Positions 1-6,759 of a stretch of DNA of 9,694 nucleotides are shown here, piece by piece (position 1 is the first letter of the stretch; each line of letters begins with the position of its first letter). The notes below the pieces were generated by a model. It was not told where the DNA came from, ran no database searches, and saw only the letters and a program-made list of their open reading frames with translations. Source of the stretch: Bacteroidota bacterium (GTDB lineage Bacteria; Bacteroidota; Ignavibacteria; Tepidaquicellales; Tepidaquicellaceae); the NCBI GenBank assembly GCA_023429265.1, contig JAEYVS010000160.1, positions 1 to 9,694 on the forward strand, given 5' to 3'. The position numbers and the translations under genes are program-made.

Positions 1-2
1 AA

Positions 3-2111
3 TTACTTAATCAAAATCATCTTTTTCATAGAAGTCAAACCCTCTGTTTCGAGCCTGTAAAAGTATACCCCACTCGATAATCTGCTGCCGTCGAACTCCA
101 CATTATAGGTACCCGCACTCTGGTAAGTATTTATTAATTCCGCTACTTGTCGCCCGGTTATGTCGAATACATTCAGCTTTACAGCGCCGTCTACAGGAAG
201 CTGGTAGCGTATCTTTGTCGTAGGATTGAAGGGATTCGGGTAATTTTGCTCAAGTGAGTACCTTTCGGGTATAATACCCGGTTCCTGGGTAATATTTACC
301 ACAGCATTGATGTTCTTTAATACTATCCCTAAGCTTCCTCCCATATAACAGACTCCGTTTGGAGTGAAAGCCACAGCGTACATCGTACTGATCGTGCGGC
401 GTGTGTCTTCCATCCAGTTTACACCGCCGTTGGTTGTTCGGTATGGATAGCCGCTAGAGCCCACTGCTACGCCGTTATTCGCGTCGTAGAATTCCATTGC
501 CCAGATCGTATTGCCGAGCTCAGGGGTTGGTGTCCATACCAGTCCTCCATTTGTTGTCTTATATGTAGCTCCCCCGGAACCGCTCGCGTAGCCGGTCATT
601 GTATTCGCGAAGCTGACCGCGTAACATCCGAGCTCCGTACCGTTAAATTGAAGGTTCCAGTTCACACCTCCGTTAGTTGTTCCGTAGATCACCTCGCCTA
701 CGCCTACTGTCCACCCGTGCATATCATCTACAAAGTCAACATCCCAGAGAAGCTCTCCGCCCGGCACCGGGAAGTTAGTCCAGGTAGTGCCCCCATTGGT
801 TGTTTTCAGAACTGCGCCTGTCTGTCCTGTTGCGTAGCCGGTATTATCATTTACAAAATCTATTCCGAGAAGGTCTTCTGTCGAGCCCGTGGTGAGCTCT
901 GTCCAGTTTGTGCCGCCGTTTGCAGTTTTAAATATCCTACCATCGTCTCCGGCAATGTAAGCAGTGTTAGGAGATGGGGCTGATACATTGTTTAATTCCA
1001 GTGTTCCGCCGGGAGTTGTCTGCGTTTCAAAAGTGGCACCGGCATTGGTTGTTTTTATCACGATTCCGTTATTACCTACAAAGTACCCTGTATTATTATC
1101 CCCGAAGCTCGCGCCATCCAGTAATTGAGTCGTATAAAATGTAGTAAGGGGTGTCCAGGTCAAACCTGCATCTGTTGATTTAAACATCCAACCGTCATCA
1201 CCACCAAGGTAAGCTACGGTTGCGGATTCAAACCTTACAGCATAAAATGTATTAGTAAAGCCCGGTACCGTAATGGGATTCCAGGATGTTCCATTATCTG
1301 TAGTTCTCAGTAGTCTTCCGCTGCCGCCACACGCCAGTCCAATGCTTCCGGAAAAATCGATGCATTGAAGGAGGATCGAACCGGTGTTATTACCATAAAC
1401 GGAATCCCAGCTAACTCCGCCATTTAATGTGCGAAGTATCCTCTGCCTCTGTCCTATGATAAACCCTGTATTAGAGTTTGTAAATTTCATGTCGTAAAAG
1501 TCATCTGTCTGAGGAGTGAGTGGTGACGAGATGAGCGCGAAATTACTTCCGCCATTTGTGGATCTCAGGATGCAGTTATCATTACCCACAGCAAAGATGG
1601 TATTAGCATTTGTAGTCGCTGAGCCTCTGAGTGTTTTAGTAATAACATATTGAGCAGACTGTGAAGACCACGTCGCGCCTCCGTCTATCGTTTTCATTAT
1701 GAATGAATTAAATCCAACAGCCCATCCGGTATTAGCATCTATGAAGCTCACATCGTATTTAGTTGTGTCAATTCCTGAGGTAAGTTCAGTCCAGGTCTGT
1801 CCGCCGTTTGTAGTCTTATATGGTTTCGTATCAGGTCCGCCTCCTACGCCGTATCCTGTCATCGAATTCACAAAAGACAATGCCCTCAGATTTCTATCCA
1901 TATTAAGGTGTACAATTGACCAGGACGTTCCACCGTCATTTGATAATAAAACATCGCTGATCCAGTTAGTTACGCCAACGATATTACCCGGTGATGTTAC
2001 AGCAAGGTCGTATACATCATTTACCTGCGGAGTAGGATTTTGAAACACCCACTGCGCGTTTGCATTCATCCCAAAAACACAAAACAGTACAATTAGTAAG
2101 AAATTCTTCAA
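3..2111 (-). CDS. Secreted 14-blade Asp-box/YCF48-like beta-propeller protein with T9SS sorting domain
   Basis: Predicted to be exported and attached to the cell surface or released by type IX secretion; no ligand or enzymatic role can be read from it. Residues 1-19 are a signal peptide (hydrophobic core, cleavage after NA before Q20-W21). Residues 21-607 hold fourteen repeat units. The closing Trp/Phe of each Asp-box (pattern T-T-N-G-G-x-x-W) falls at 64, 107, 148, 191, 235, 277, 319, 361, 403, 444, 485, 526, 566, and an eroded site near 607, a period of 40-44 residues. Fourteen fits two seven-bladed propellers. Residues 614-702 are the T9SS type A domain. The start is TTG at 2109-2111, preceded five bases upstream by a perfect AAGGAGG; the ATG inside that region hits a stop at once. 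It lies 86 bp behind marC, so it may be co-transcribed or have its own promoter. Family is clear, biological role unknown. Confidence 0.93.
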   Translation of the reverse strand: MKNFLLIVLFCVFGMNANAQWVFQNPTPQVNDVYDLAVTSPGNIVGVTNWISDVLLSNDGGTSWSIVHLNMDRNLRALSFVNSMTGYGVGGGPDTKPYKTTNGGQTWTELTSGIDTTKYDVSFIDANTGWAVGFNSFIMKTIDGGATWSSQSAQYVITKTLRGSATTNANTIFAVGNDNCILRSTNGGSNFALISSPLTPQTDDFYDMKFTNSNTGFIIGQRQRILRTLNGGVSWDSVYGNNTGSILLQCIDFSGSIGLACGGSGRLLRTTDNGTSWNPITVPGFTNTFYAVRFESATVAYLGGDDGWMFKSTDAGLTWTPLTTFYTTQLLDGASFGDNNTGYFVGNNGIVIKTTNAGATFETQTTPGGTLELNNVSAPSPNTAYIAGDDGRIFKTANGGTNWTELTTGSTEDLLGIDFVNDNTGYATGQTGAVLKTTNGGTTWTNFPVPGGELLWDVDFVDDMHGWTVGVGEVIYGTTNGGVNWNLQFNGTELGCYAVSFANTMTGYASGSGGATYKTTNGGLVWTPTPELGNTIWAMEFYDANNGVAVGSSGYPYRTTNGGVNWMEDTRRTISTMYAVAFTPNGVCYMGGSLGIVLKNINAVVNITQEPGIIPERYSLEQNYPNPFNPTTKIRYQLPVDGAVKLNVFDITGRQVAELINTYQSAGTYNVEFDGSRLSSGVYFYRLETEGLTSMKKMILIK
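291..2051 (-). repeat. Fourteen tandem ~126-bp propeller repeats
   Basis: This is the DNA encoding residues 21-607 of the 702-residue protein. The units are degenerate in DNA but recur every 40-44 codons, each ending in a Thr-Thr-Asn-Gly-Gly-type Asp-box. Units 4 and 8 close with Phe instead of Trp. Unit 14 (K-N-I-N-A-V-V-N-I) keeps the spacing but has lost the Gly-Gly and Trp. Confidence 0.85.
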
Positions 2112-2116
2112 GACAT

Positions 2117-2123
2117 CCTCCTT
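2117..2123 (-). promoter_or_regulatory. Shine-Dalgarno sequence fixing a TTG start
   Basis: On the minus strand this reads AAGGAGG and sits five bases before the TTG at 2111-2109. It is the strongest ribosome binding site in the window and decides the start of the 14-blade propeller gene. The only nearby ATG (2116-2114) is followed by TCT TGA and cannot be the start. Confidence 0.85.
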
Positions 2124-2197
2124 AAAATTATGTTAACTAATAGATAAAATAGAAGTTGTGTAAAAAGATGAAAGGTAAATATGAAGGAAAACCACAT

Positions 2198-2827
2198 CTA
2201 ATGAACCTCAATAGCTCCGCGGATTCCGCTTATTATCATTTCTGTGCCAATAACGGAAAGTATAAGTCCCATAAGCCGGCTTACCACCTGGATAACATTT
2301 TCTCCCAAAAAGTTTACCAATTTTTGGCCGGATATAAACAAGAGAAAGGAAAGTATACAAAGGATTAAAAAAATACCTGATGTAATCAGAATAGATAATA
2401 CCGAACCATCTGCTACAAAGTTCATAGCTGCGGCTATGGTGCCGGGACCGGCGAGAATAGGTATTCCGAGCGGTGATACTGCAATCCTTGTCTTGGTTTT
2501 AATATCCATTTCTTCCATACTCTTTGTGTCAACACCCGGATTATCGCTCAGAAGCATCCTCATCCCTGTGATGAAAAGCAAAATTCCTCCGGTTATACGA
2601 AATGCCGGAAGGGTAATTCCGAAGAGCTGAAAAATGAATTTGCCCATTACAATAAATATCACTACTATTATAAAAGCTATTACTAGGGATTTAAAAGCAA
2701 TCGATCTTTTGTCGGAATTGCTCATTCCTTTAGTAAGTCCAATAAAGATGGGTGTACTTCCTATCGGATTCATCATTGCCAGGAATCCAAAAAAAACTGT
2801 AATAATGTATAGGTAGATATTATCCAT
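2198..2827 (-). CDS. MarC family integral membrane protein
   Basis: An inner-membrane protein of the MarC (UPF0056) family, about 200 residues with six transmembrane helices; the length of 209 matches. Hydrophobic segments lie at roughly 4-30, 45-66, 69-92, 115-136, 143-166 and 180-203. Family hallmarks are N20-P21-I-G in the first helix, the I-T-G-G-I-L-L-F motif at 78-85, S118-P-L-G-I-P with G127-P-G-T in the fourth helix, and R184-L-M-G at the start of the last. E. coli MarC was once linked to multiple antibiotic resistance, but that link was later withdrawn. The family has no settled substrate; amino-acid transport was reported for an archaeal member. The ATG directly abuts the stop of the polyphosphate kinase gene upstream, and the ribosome site GGAGAAGGA (2832-2840) lies inside that gene's end, so the two are very likely co-transcribed and translationally coupled. 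Confidence 0.92.
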   Translation of the reverse strand: MDNIYLYIITVFFGFLAMMNPIGSTPIFIGLTKGMSNSDKRSIAFKSLVIAFIIVVIFIVMGKFIFQLFGITLPAFRITGGILLFITGMRMLLSDNPGVDTKSMEEMDIKTKTRIAVSPLGIPILAGPGTIAAAMNFVADGSVLSILITSGIFLILCILSFLLFISGQKLVNFLGENVIQVVSRLMGLILSVIGTEMIISGIRGAIEVH

Positions 2828-3706
2828 CTATTCCTTCTCCAACTTCTCCCTTATCTCCTGGAGATGAGCCCTATCCTCATCACTCACCTCTGGAATCTGC
2901 GGGTTGATCTTTTCAAGTGTCTTTACAACAATGTCTCCAATTGCAGTTCGGGAGAACCATTTCTTGTCAGCCGGGATTATATACCAGGGGGCGTGCTTTG
3001 TTGAGGTGTGGGTCAGCATATCCTCATAAGCTTTAATGTATTGGTCCCAGTAGCCGCGCTCCGACATATCTGCTTTGGAAAATTTCCAGTTCTTATCCTC
3101 ATCCTCTATCCTGGCTAGAAATCTTTCCTTCTGCTCCTCTTTTGAGAGATGAAGAAAGAATTTCAAAACAATGGTACCGCTGTCATATAAGTGTTTCTCG
3201 AAGTTATTGATCCGTTCGTATCTGCTTTGCCAGAAATCCGGTGTGACATCATCTACAGAAAATATTCCCGGGAGATTTTGTTTCAGCAGGTATTCCGGGT
3301 GAACCTTAACCACCAGTACCTCTTCATAGTGTGAGCGGTTGAATATTCCTATCCGTCCTCTTTCCGGTAAAGATTTCGCGCATCTCCATAGAAAATCGTG
3401 ATCGAGCTCCTCCTGCGAGGGCTGCTTAAAACTGAATACCTGTGTACCCTGAGGATTGATACCGGACATCACGTGTTTGATCGCGCCGTCCTTTCCGGCT
3501 GCATCCGCTGCCTGCAATACTATCAGCAGGGAATGCCTGTTCTCAGCATACAGCCTGTACTGAAGGTCCTGCATTTTCTTTATGTCGTCTTCGAGCTTGT
3601 CCTTCGCGTCGTCCTTGTCTTTAAAATCACCGCAGTAAGCAGTATCATAATCTTTGAGTGAAATTGTATTGCCGGGCTCGGCAAGAAAGTGTTTGAGGTC
3701 GAACAT
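2828..3706 (-). CDS. ppk2: PPK2 family polyphosphate kinase (class III-like polyphosphate:nucleotide phosphotransferase)
   Basis: Cytoplasmic P-loop kinase that moves phosphate between inorganic polyphosphate and nucleotides. The full single-domain length (292 residues) is present. The Walker A loop is at 65-74 (Q-A-A-D-A-A-G-K-D-G, with D68 and K72). The Walker B segment is I-F-N-R-S-H-Y-E-E at 121-129, followed by VLVVKVH. The lid region with R195 and R199 lies around 193-210, and the conserved PWYIIPADKKWFSR segment is at 240-253. The N-R-S-H-Y-E form with the V-K-V-H tail matches the subgroup (TIGR03709-like, class III) whose characterised members act on both nucleoside mono- and diphosphates. 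That substrate range is inferred here, not shown. The ATG is preceded by AAAGGA (minus strand, about 3711-3716). It stands 89 bp behind the helical-protein gene and abuts marC. Confidence 0.94.
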   Translation of the reverse strand: MFDLKHFLAEPGNTISLKDYDTAYCGDFKDKDDAKDKLEDDIKKMQDLQYRLYAENRHSLLIVLQAADAAGKDGAIKHVMSGINPQGTQVFSFKQPSQEELDHDFLWRCAKSLPERGRIGIFNRSHYEEVLVVKVHPEYLLKQNLPGIFSVDDVTPDFWQSRYERINNFEKHLYDSGTIVLKFFLHLSKEEQKERFLARIEDEDKNWKFSKADMSERGYWDQYIKAYEDMLTHTSTKHAPWYIIPADKKWFSRTAIGDIVVKTLEKINPQIPEVSDEDRAHLQEIREKLEKE

Positions 3707-3795
3707 CTTTTCCTTTTTTATGGAATTTAACTATTAATGTGGATAAACTCTATAAACTATTGAACTCATTTACAAAATACATCATATGAACTTTA

Positions 3796-5229
3796 TCAGG
3801 AAGGCTTTGAAATTTGTTCTAGCAGCCACATTTTAACTCCGAAAACATTCGAAGGAAGTTCATTTATCTTTCTTCTTAACTCTTTTTGCCTGAAGCCGTC
3901 CCTGGCTTTTACCGGGTCGATCTTCATTAAAGTTGAGTCATTCACTAGCGGGAGAAAATCCGCTATCGTCTTTCTGTAAAGTTCTGTAATATACTCCTCG
4001 CTTCTCAGGTAATGCCTCAGAGTATCTATGGCAGCCAGAAGCTGGTCGTACATTTCCAGCTCGGAATATATCTGTATCTGTAAAAGCTTTACCTGTATTT
4101 TTAAAATATAGTTGCTGAAACTTGTTCTGGAGAGCAGTTCAAGTGCCTCATCTTTATTGCCTTTATGAAATGCCATATAAGCCTGGCTGTAGTTAAGACT
4201 GTTTGCTTTTTCTTCTTCAGGAAGTATGTCCTTAAATCTCTCAATAAAATCATTTACATAATCATATTCACCGTTTAAAGTACCGATCTTTACAAAGTTT
4301 ACAAAATCAGGATATGGCATGCGGATATTATCATAAAAACCCTCTCTCAGAAAACCCTTATGTACTTTAAGCATCTCCCCCAAAAAAGTCCGTTCACCTT
4401 TAATATTAAATACATATGCGCAGTAGCCACCCTGGTGAATATAGCTCATATATCTGTCTTTCTCTGTGAGCTCGCTAATGTGATTTGTGTGTATTTCCTT
4501 TATCCTAAAATAATCCTCTTCCTTTCTGTCAAGCTCTAATAGCAGGATATGTTTATAAAGCAGAAATGTCGGATTATCAGATATATTATTGGACGTAATA
4601 TAATTCTTTACTTCATCAATAAATTTTAGGTCATAATCCACGTTGTTCTGTTTGGTTTCATATATCATAATAGTATATAGCTTTAACAATCTGATCAGTG
4701 AGCAAGTTAAAATGTTATCGAGCTGAACCTGTGCTAAATTGAATCCTGTATTGGGTTTTAAGAGAAAATTATAATAGCTGCGCTCGGCAGACATTCTGAA
4801 TTCATTCAACAAATATTCTTCTTCTTTGATCGGGGTTGTCAGGTGTTTTTTTTCAAGCTTTTTATATTCACTTTCATAAAGGCTCATTAGTCTCCTTCCC
4901 CGAAGCTCCATAATAAAATAGATCTCGTTCTCAATTGTAGTGCTGCCGTAAGTCAGCTTCAGGTAATCCATTCCCAGCTTGTATAGGTCGGATATTATAT
5001 TCTTTAACTTAAAGTAATCGTATTTCTCATCTTTAAATAACTTGCTGAATATTTTTTCCTCTTCCAATTTTTTGGAATCAAATTCGGGATGAAAATTGGC
5101 AACCTCCTTAAAGAGATTAACCACATTCTTATTCTTATTGTAAAACGGAGATTCGACGTAATCAGAGAACTCTTTCATCTCATTTTTTGAAAAAGTCGAG
5201 AGGAGTTTGATTAGACGGGTATTTTTCAT
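3796..5229 (-). CDS. Conserved hypothetical all-helical protein (Bacteroidota/Ignavibacteria family, TPR-like)
   Basis: Function not recognised. The product is a 477-residue soluble protein without signal peptide or membrane segments, rich in Leu, Lys, Glu and Tyr. It appears to be built of consecutive alpha-helices of the kind seen in tetratricopeptide-like solenoids, for example the stretch from about residue 330 to 430 with AYMAFHKGNKDEALELL. The N-terminus has a recognisable signature: a short helix with LLSTFSKNEMKEF, then V-E-S-P-F-Y-N-K-N-K, then a helix with FHPEF and EEKIFSKLF. I recall this arrangement from many uncharacterised proteins in Ignavibacteria and Saprospira-like bacteria, often as several paralogues per genome, but no role is known to me. 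The ATG at 5227-5229 has no Shine-Dalgarno sequence (the bases before it read AGCCTCCAAATT). The gene diverges from the propeller operon across a 284-bp gap. Confidence 0.85.
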   Translation of the reverse strand: MKNTRLIKLLSTFSKNEMKEFSDYVESPFYNKNKNVVNLFKEVANFHPEFDSKKLEEEKIFSKLFKDEKYDYFKLKNIISDLYKLGMDYLKLTYGSTTIENEIYFIMELRGRRLMSLYESEYKKLEKKHLTTPIKEEEYLLNEFRMSAERSYYNFLLKPNTGFNLAQVQLDNILTCSLIRLLKLYTIMIYETKQNNVDYDLKFIDEVKNYITSNNISDNPTFLLYKHILLLELDRKEEDYFRIKEIHTNHISELTEKDRYMSYIHQGGYCAYVFNIKGERTFLGEMLKVHKGFLREGFYDNIRMPYPDFVNFVKIGTLNGEYDYVNDFIERFKDILPEEEKANSLNYSQAYMAFHKGNKDEALELLSRTSFSNYILKIQVKLLQIQIYSELEMYDQLLAAIDTLRHYLRSEEYITELYRKTIADFLPLVNDSTLMKIDPVKARDGFRQKELRRKINELPSNVFGVKMWLLEQISKPS

Positions 5230-5406
5230 AATTTGGAGGCTAAAAAAAGAAGTATATAAATTATGTTATTTCAATTAATTAAGCCATAATGGCGCAGATA
5301 AATAATGCCCTGAAAATCTAAAATCTCCGAATTTTTTCTTTGTCATTCAATGTATAAATAACGTATGTTCATTCAGCGTTATGGTAAAATTCATTATACA
5401 ATTTTC

Positions 5407-5485
5407 TATCCCCCAAATTAGCTGTTAAACCTTTCCCATTATCATAACGCAAATGACTAATCTAAGGGTTGGCATTTGGGGGATA
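5407..5485 (+). promoter_or_regulatory. 12-bp perfect inverted repeat / possible leader hairpin before the propeller operon
   Basis: TATCCCCCAAAT at 5407-5418 is the exact reverse complement of ATTTGGGGGATA at 5474-5485, with 55 bases between. A second helix could extend inside: 5428-5434 (AACCTTT) can pair with 5464-5470 (AAGGGTT) with one G-U pair. The structure ends about 20 bases before the GGAGGA of the first operon gene. It could be a 5'-leader hairpin or two half-sites of an operator. It lies in the only large non-coding gap, where a repeat this long at such short range is unlikely by chance. The repeat is directly seen; the function is inference. Confidence 0.55.
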
Positions 5486-5504
5486 TTTAAAAAACTTTGC
5501 ATAC

Positions 5505-5510
5505 GGAGGA
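5505..5510 (+). promoter_or_regulatory. Shine-Dalgarno sequence of the first propeller-operon gene
   Basis: GGAGGA followed by AAC and then ATG at 5514. It decides the start: an in-frame ATG at 5469 would add 15 residues (M-A-F-G-G-Y-L-K...) in front of a perfect signal peptide and would begin inside the inverted-repeat region. Confidence 0.8.
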
Positions 5511-5513
5511 AAC

Positions 5514-6749
5514 ATGAAATACGTATTTTTCTTAATCTCTTCACTTCTATTGATCTCAAACTCAGCCCGTTCACAATGGACAGTATCACAAACTGGATTT
5601 CACCAAATATACACTTCTATATCGGCCATCGATGATAATATTGTATGGACAGGTGGGCATGAAGGAATTGTTGCTAGAACCATTAATGGTGGTGCCAGTT
5701 GGAATTTATCTGTTGTAGGGGACTCTTTAAATATTATCAGTATATATGGGATAGATAATAACACAGCCATAGCAATAACTGAAGAAATTTCTCCCGCAAG
5801 CTCAAAGATCTGGAAAACATCGAACGGTGGAAATAGCTGGGTGCAGGTATATCAACAATCAACTCAGCTTAAAGCTTTAAAAATATCTCCATCGGGTACA
5901 GGTTTATGCATAGGTAATCCCTCCGGCGGTAGGTGGTCCATCCTGAAAACTACTGATTTTGGAACATCCTGGGATACTACGGGAATGTATCTGGCAGGTA
6001 CAGGCAATACTGTTAATAATTGTATGTATTCCAATGGGTCAGAATATTGGTTTGGCGCATCAGGGGGGAGATTATTTCACACGTCCAATGATGGAGCATC
6101 ATGGACTATCGATACAGTGGGGACTACTAATATTATTAATATCTGGTTTAACGGACAATTCGGTATTATTAATAATTATACTTTTACTTACCGTACTACT
6201 GATGGAGGTGATACCTGGAACACTGTAACACATCCCGGAAATGGATACGGAAGACCAACTGTAGGGGCGGGGAATAAAATGTGGCAGGTTTCCGCCGGAA
6301 GCATATTTATTTACACATCTACAGATAATGGCAATAGTTGGACTTCAAATAATTCATATATACAAACTAAAGTGGATATATCAATTTCAAGAACGGGAAG
6401 CACTGTCTGGATATCGACTGTCTTGGATAATATTTTACATACATCCACCGGCGTTAATATTAATACCATTTCAAATCAGATTCCTGACCGTTTCGCTCTC
6501 TTCCAAAACTACCCGAACCCATTTAATCCATCTACAAAGATAAAATTTGCCATACCAAATTCTTCCTTTGTAAAGCTGGCAGTATATGACATGCTGGGTC
6601 GGGAAGTATCTTCTTTAGTTAATGAACAGCTGCAGCCCGGTACTTATGAATATGAATTCGAAGCATCCGGACTTAATAGTGGTGTGTACTTTTATAAAAT
6701 TTCAACGGATAATTTTTCGGAAGTAAAGAAGATGACCATAATCAAATAG
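5514..6749 (+). CDS. Secreted seven-blade YCF48/Asp-box propeller protein with T9SS sorting domain
   Basis: First gene of a three-gene run of exported propeller proteins. The chosen start gives 411 residues. Residues 1-20 form the signal peptide (lysine, then a Phe/Leu/Ile-rich core, cleavage after ARS before Q21-W22). Seven repeat units follow. Asp-boxes close with Trp at 63, 109, 153, 197, 235 and 276, in forms such as S-N-D-G-A-S-W and T-D-G-G-D-T-W. The seventh (H-T-S-T-G-V-N-I, near 309-316) has lost the Gly-Gly and Trp. Residues 323-411 are the T9SS type A module, removed or used for surface anchoring after export in known systems. The propeller part is unusually AT-rich: 6121-6180 has 14 G/C in 60 bases by hand count. 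It is related to the 702-residue protein by fold rather than close identity. Ligand unknown. Confidence 0.92.
   Translation: MKYVFFLISSLLLISNSARSQWTVSQTGFHQIYTSISAIDDNIVWTGGHEGIVARTINGGASWNLSVVGDSLNIISIYGIDNNTAIAITEEISPASSKIWKTSNGGNSWVQVYQQSTQLKALKISPSGTGLCIGNPSGGRWSILKTTDFGTSWDTTGMYLAGTGNTVNNCMYSNGSEYWFGASGGRLFHTSNDGASWTIDTVGTTNIINIWFNGQFGIINNYTFTYRTTDGGDTWNTVTHPGNGYGRPTVGAGNKMWQVSAGSIFIYTSTDNGNSWTSNNSYIQTKVDISISRTGSTVWISTVLDNILHTSTGVNINTISNQIPDRFALFQNYPNPFNPSTKIKFAIPNSSFVKLAVYDMLGREVSSLVNEQLQPGTYEYEFEASGLNSGVYFYKISTDNFSEVKKMTIIK
6480..6746 (+). repeat. T9SS sorting-domain module, copy 1
   Basis: Encodes residues 323-411 of the first operon protein. By hand alignment 82 of 89 residues match copy 2 and 72 of 89 match copy 3. 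Long exact DNA blocks are shared with copy 2, for example 26 bases beginning TCTACAAAGATAAAATTTGC and a longer one around GTAAAGCTGGCAGTATATGA. Confidence 0.85.
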
Positions 6750-6759
6750 CAATTCGACA

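Noticed and set aside
648..983. Cys-rich plus-strand frame opposite the 14-blade gene
   Set aside because: It is the antisense shadow of repeated Asp-box codons, as is the frame at 1699-2043. There is no start signal.
2137..2164. Possible minus-strand promoter TTTACA - 16 bp - TATTAG before the 14-blade gene
   Set aside because: Three mismatches in total and a short spacer. The gene may equally be read from the ppk2-marC transcript, as no terminator is seen in the 86-bp gap.
2156..2368. 70-codon plus-strand frame beginning M-C-K-K-M-K-G-K
   Set aside because: Mostly antisense to the end of marC, with no ribosome site or recognisable domain; the marC frame has clear family motifs.
5340..5402. 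Possible promoters: TTGTCA (5340-5345) with TATGTT (5364-5369), and TATACAAT (5395-5402)
   Set aside because: The first pair has an 18-base spacer but two mismatches in the -10 box; the second has no matching -35 box. In such AT-rich DNA these are too weak to call.
5475..5500. Bacteroidota-type promoter TTTG ... AAACTTTGC
   Set aside because: The spacing is too short, the first -7 base does not match TAnnTTTG, and transcription would start within the ribosome binding site.
5469..5513. Earlier in-frame ATG at 5469 for the first operon gene
   Set aside because: It adds 15 residues before a complete signal peptide, lies inside the inverted-repeat region, and lacks a good ribosome site, whereas ATG 5514 follows GGAGGA directly.
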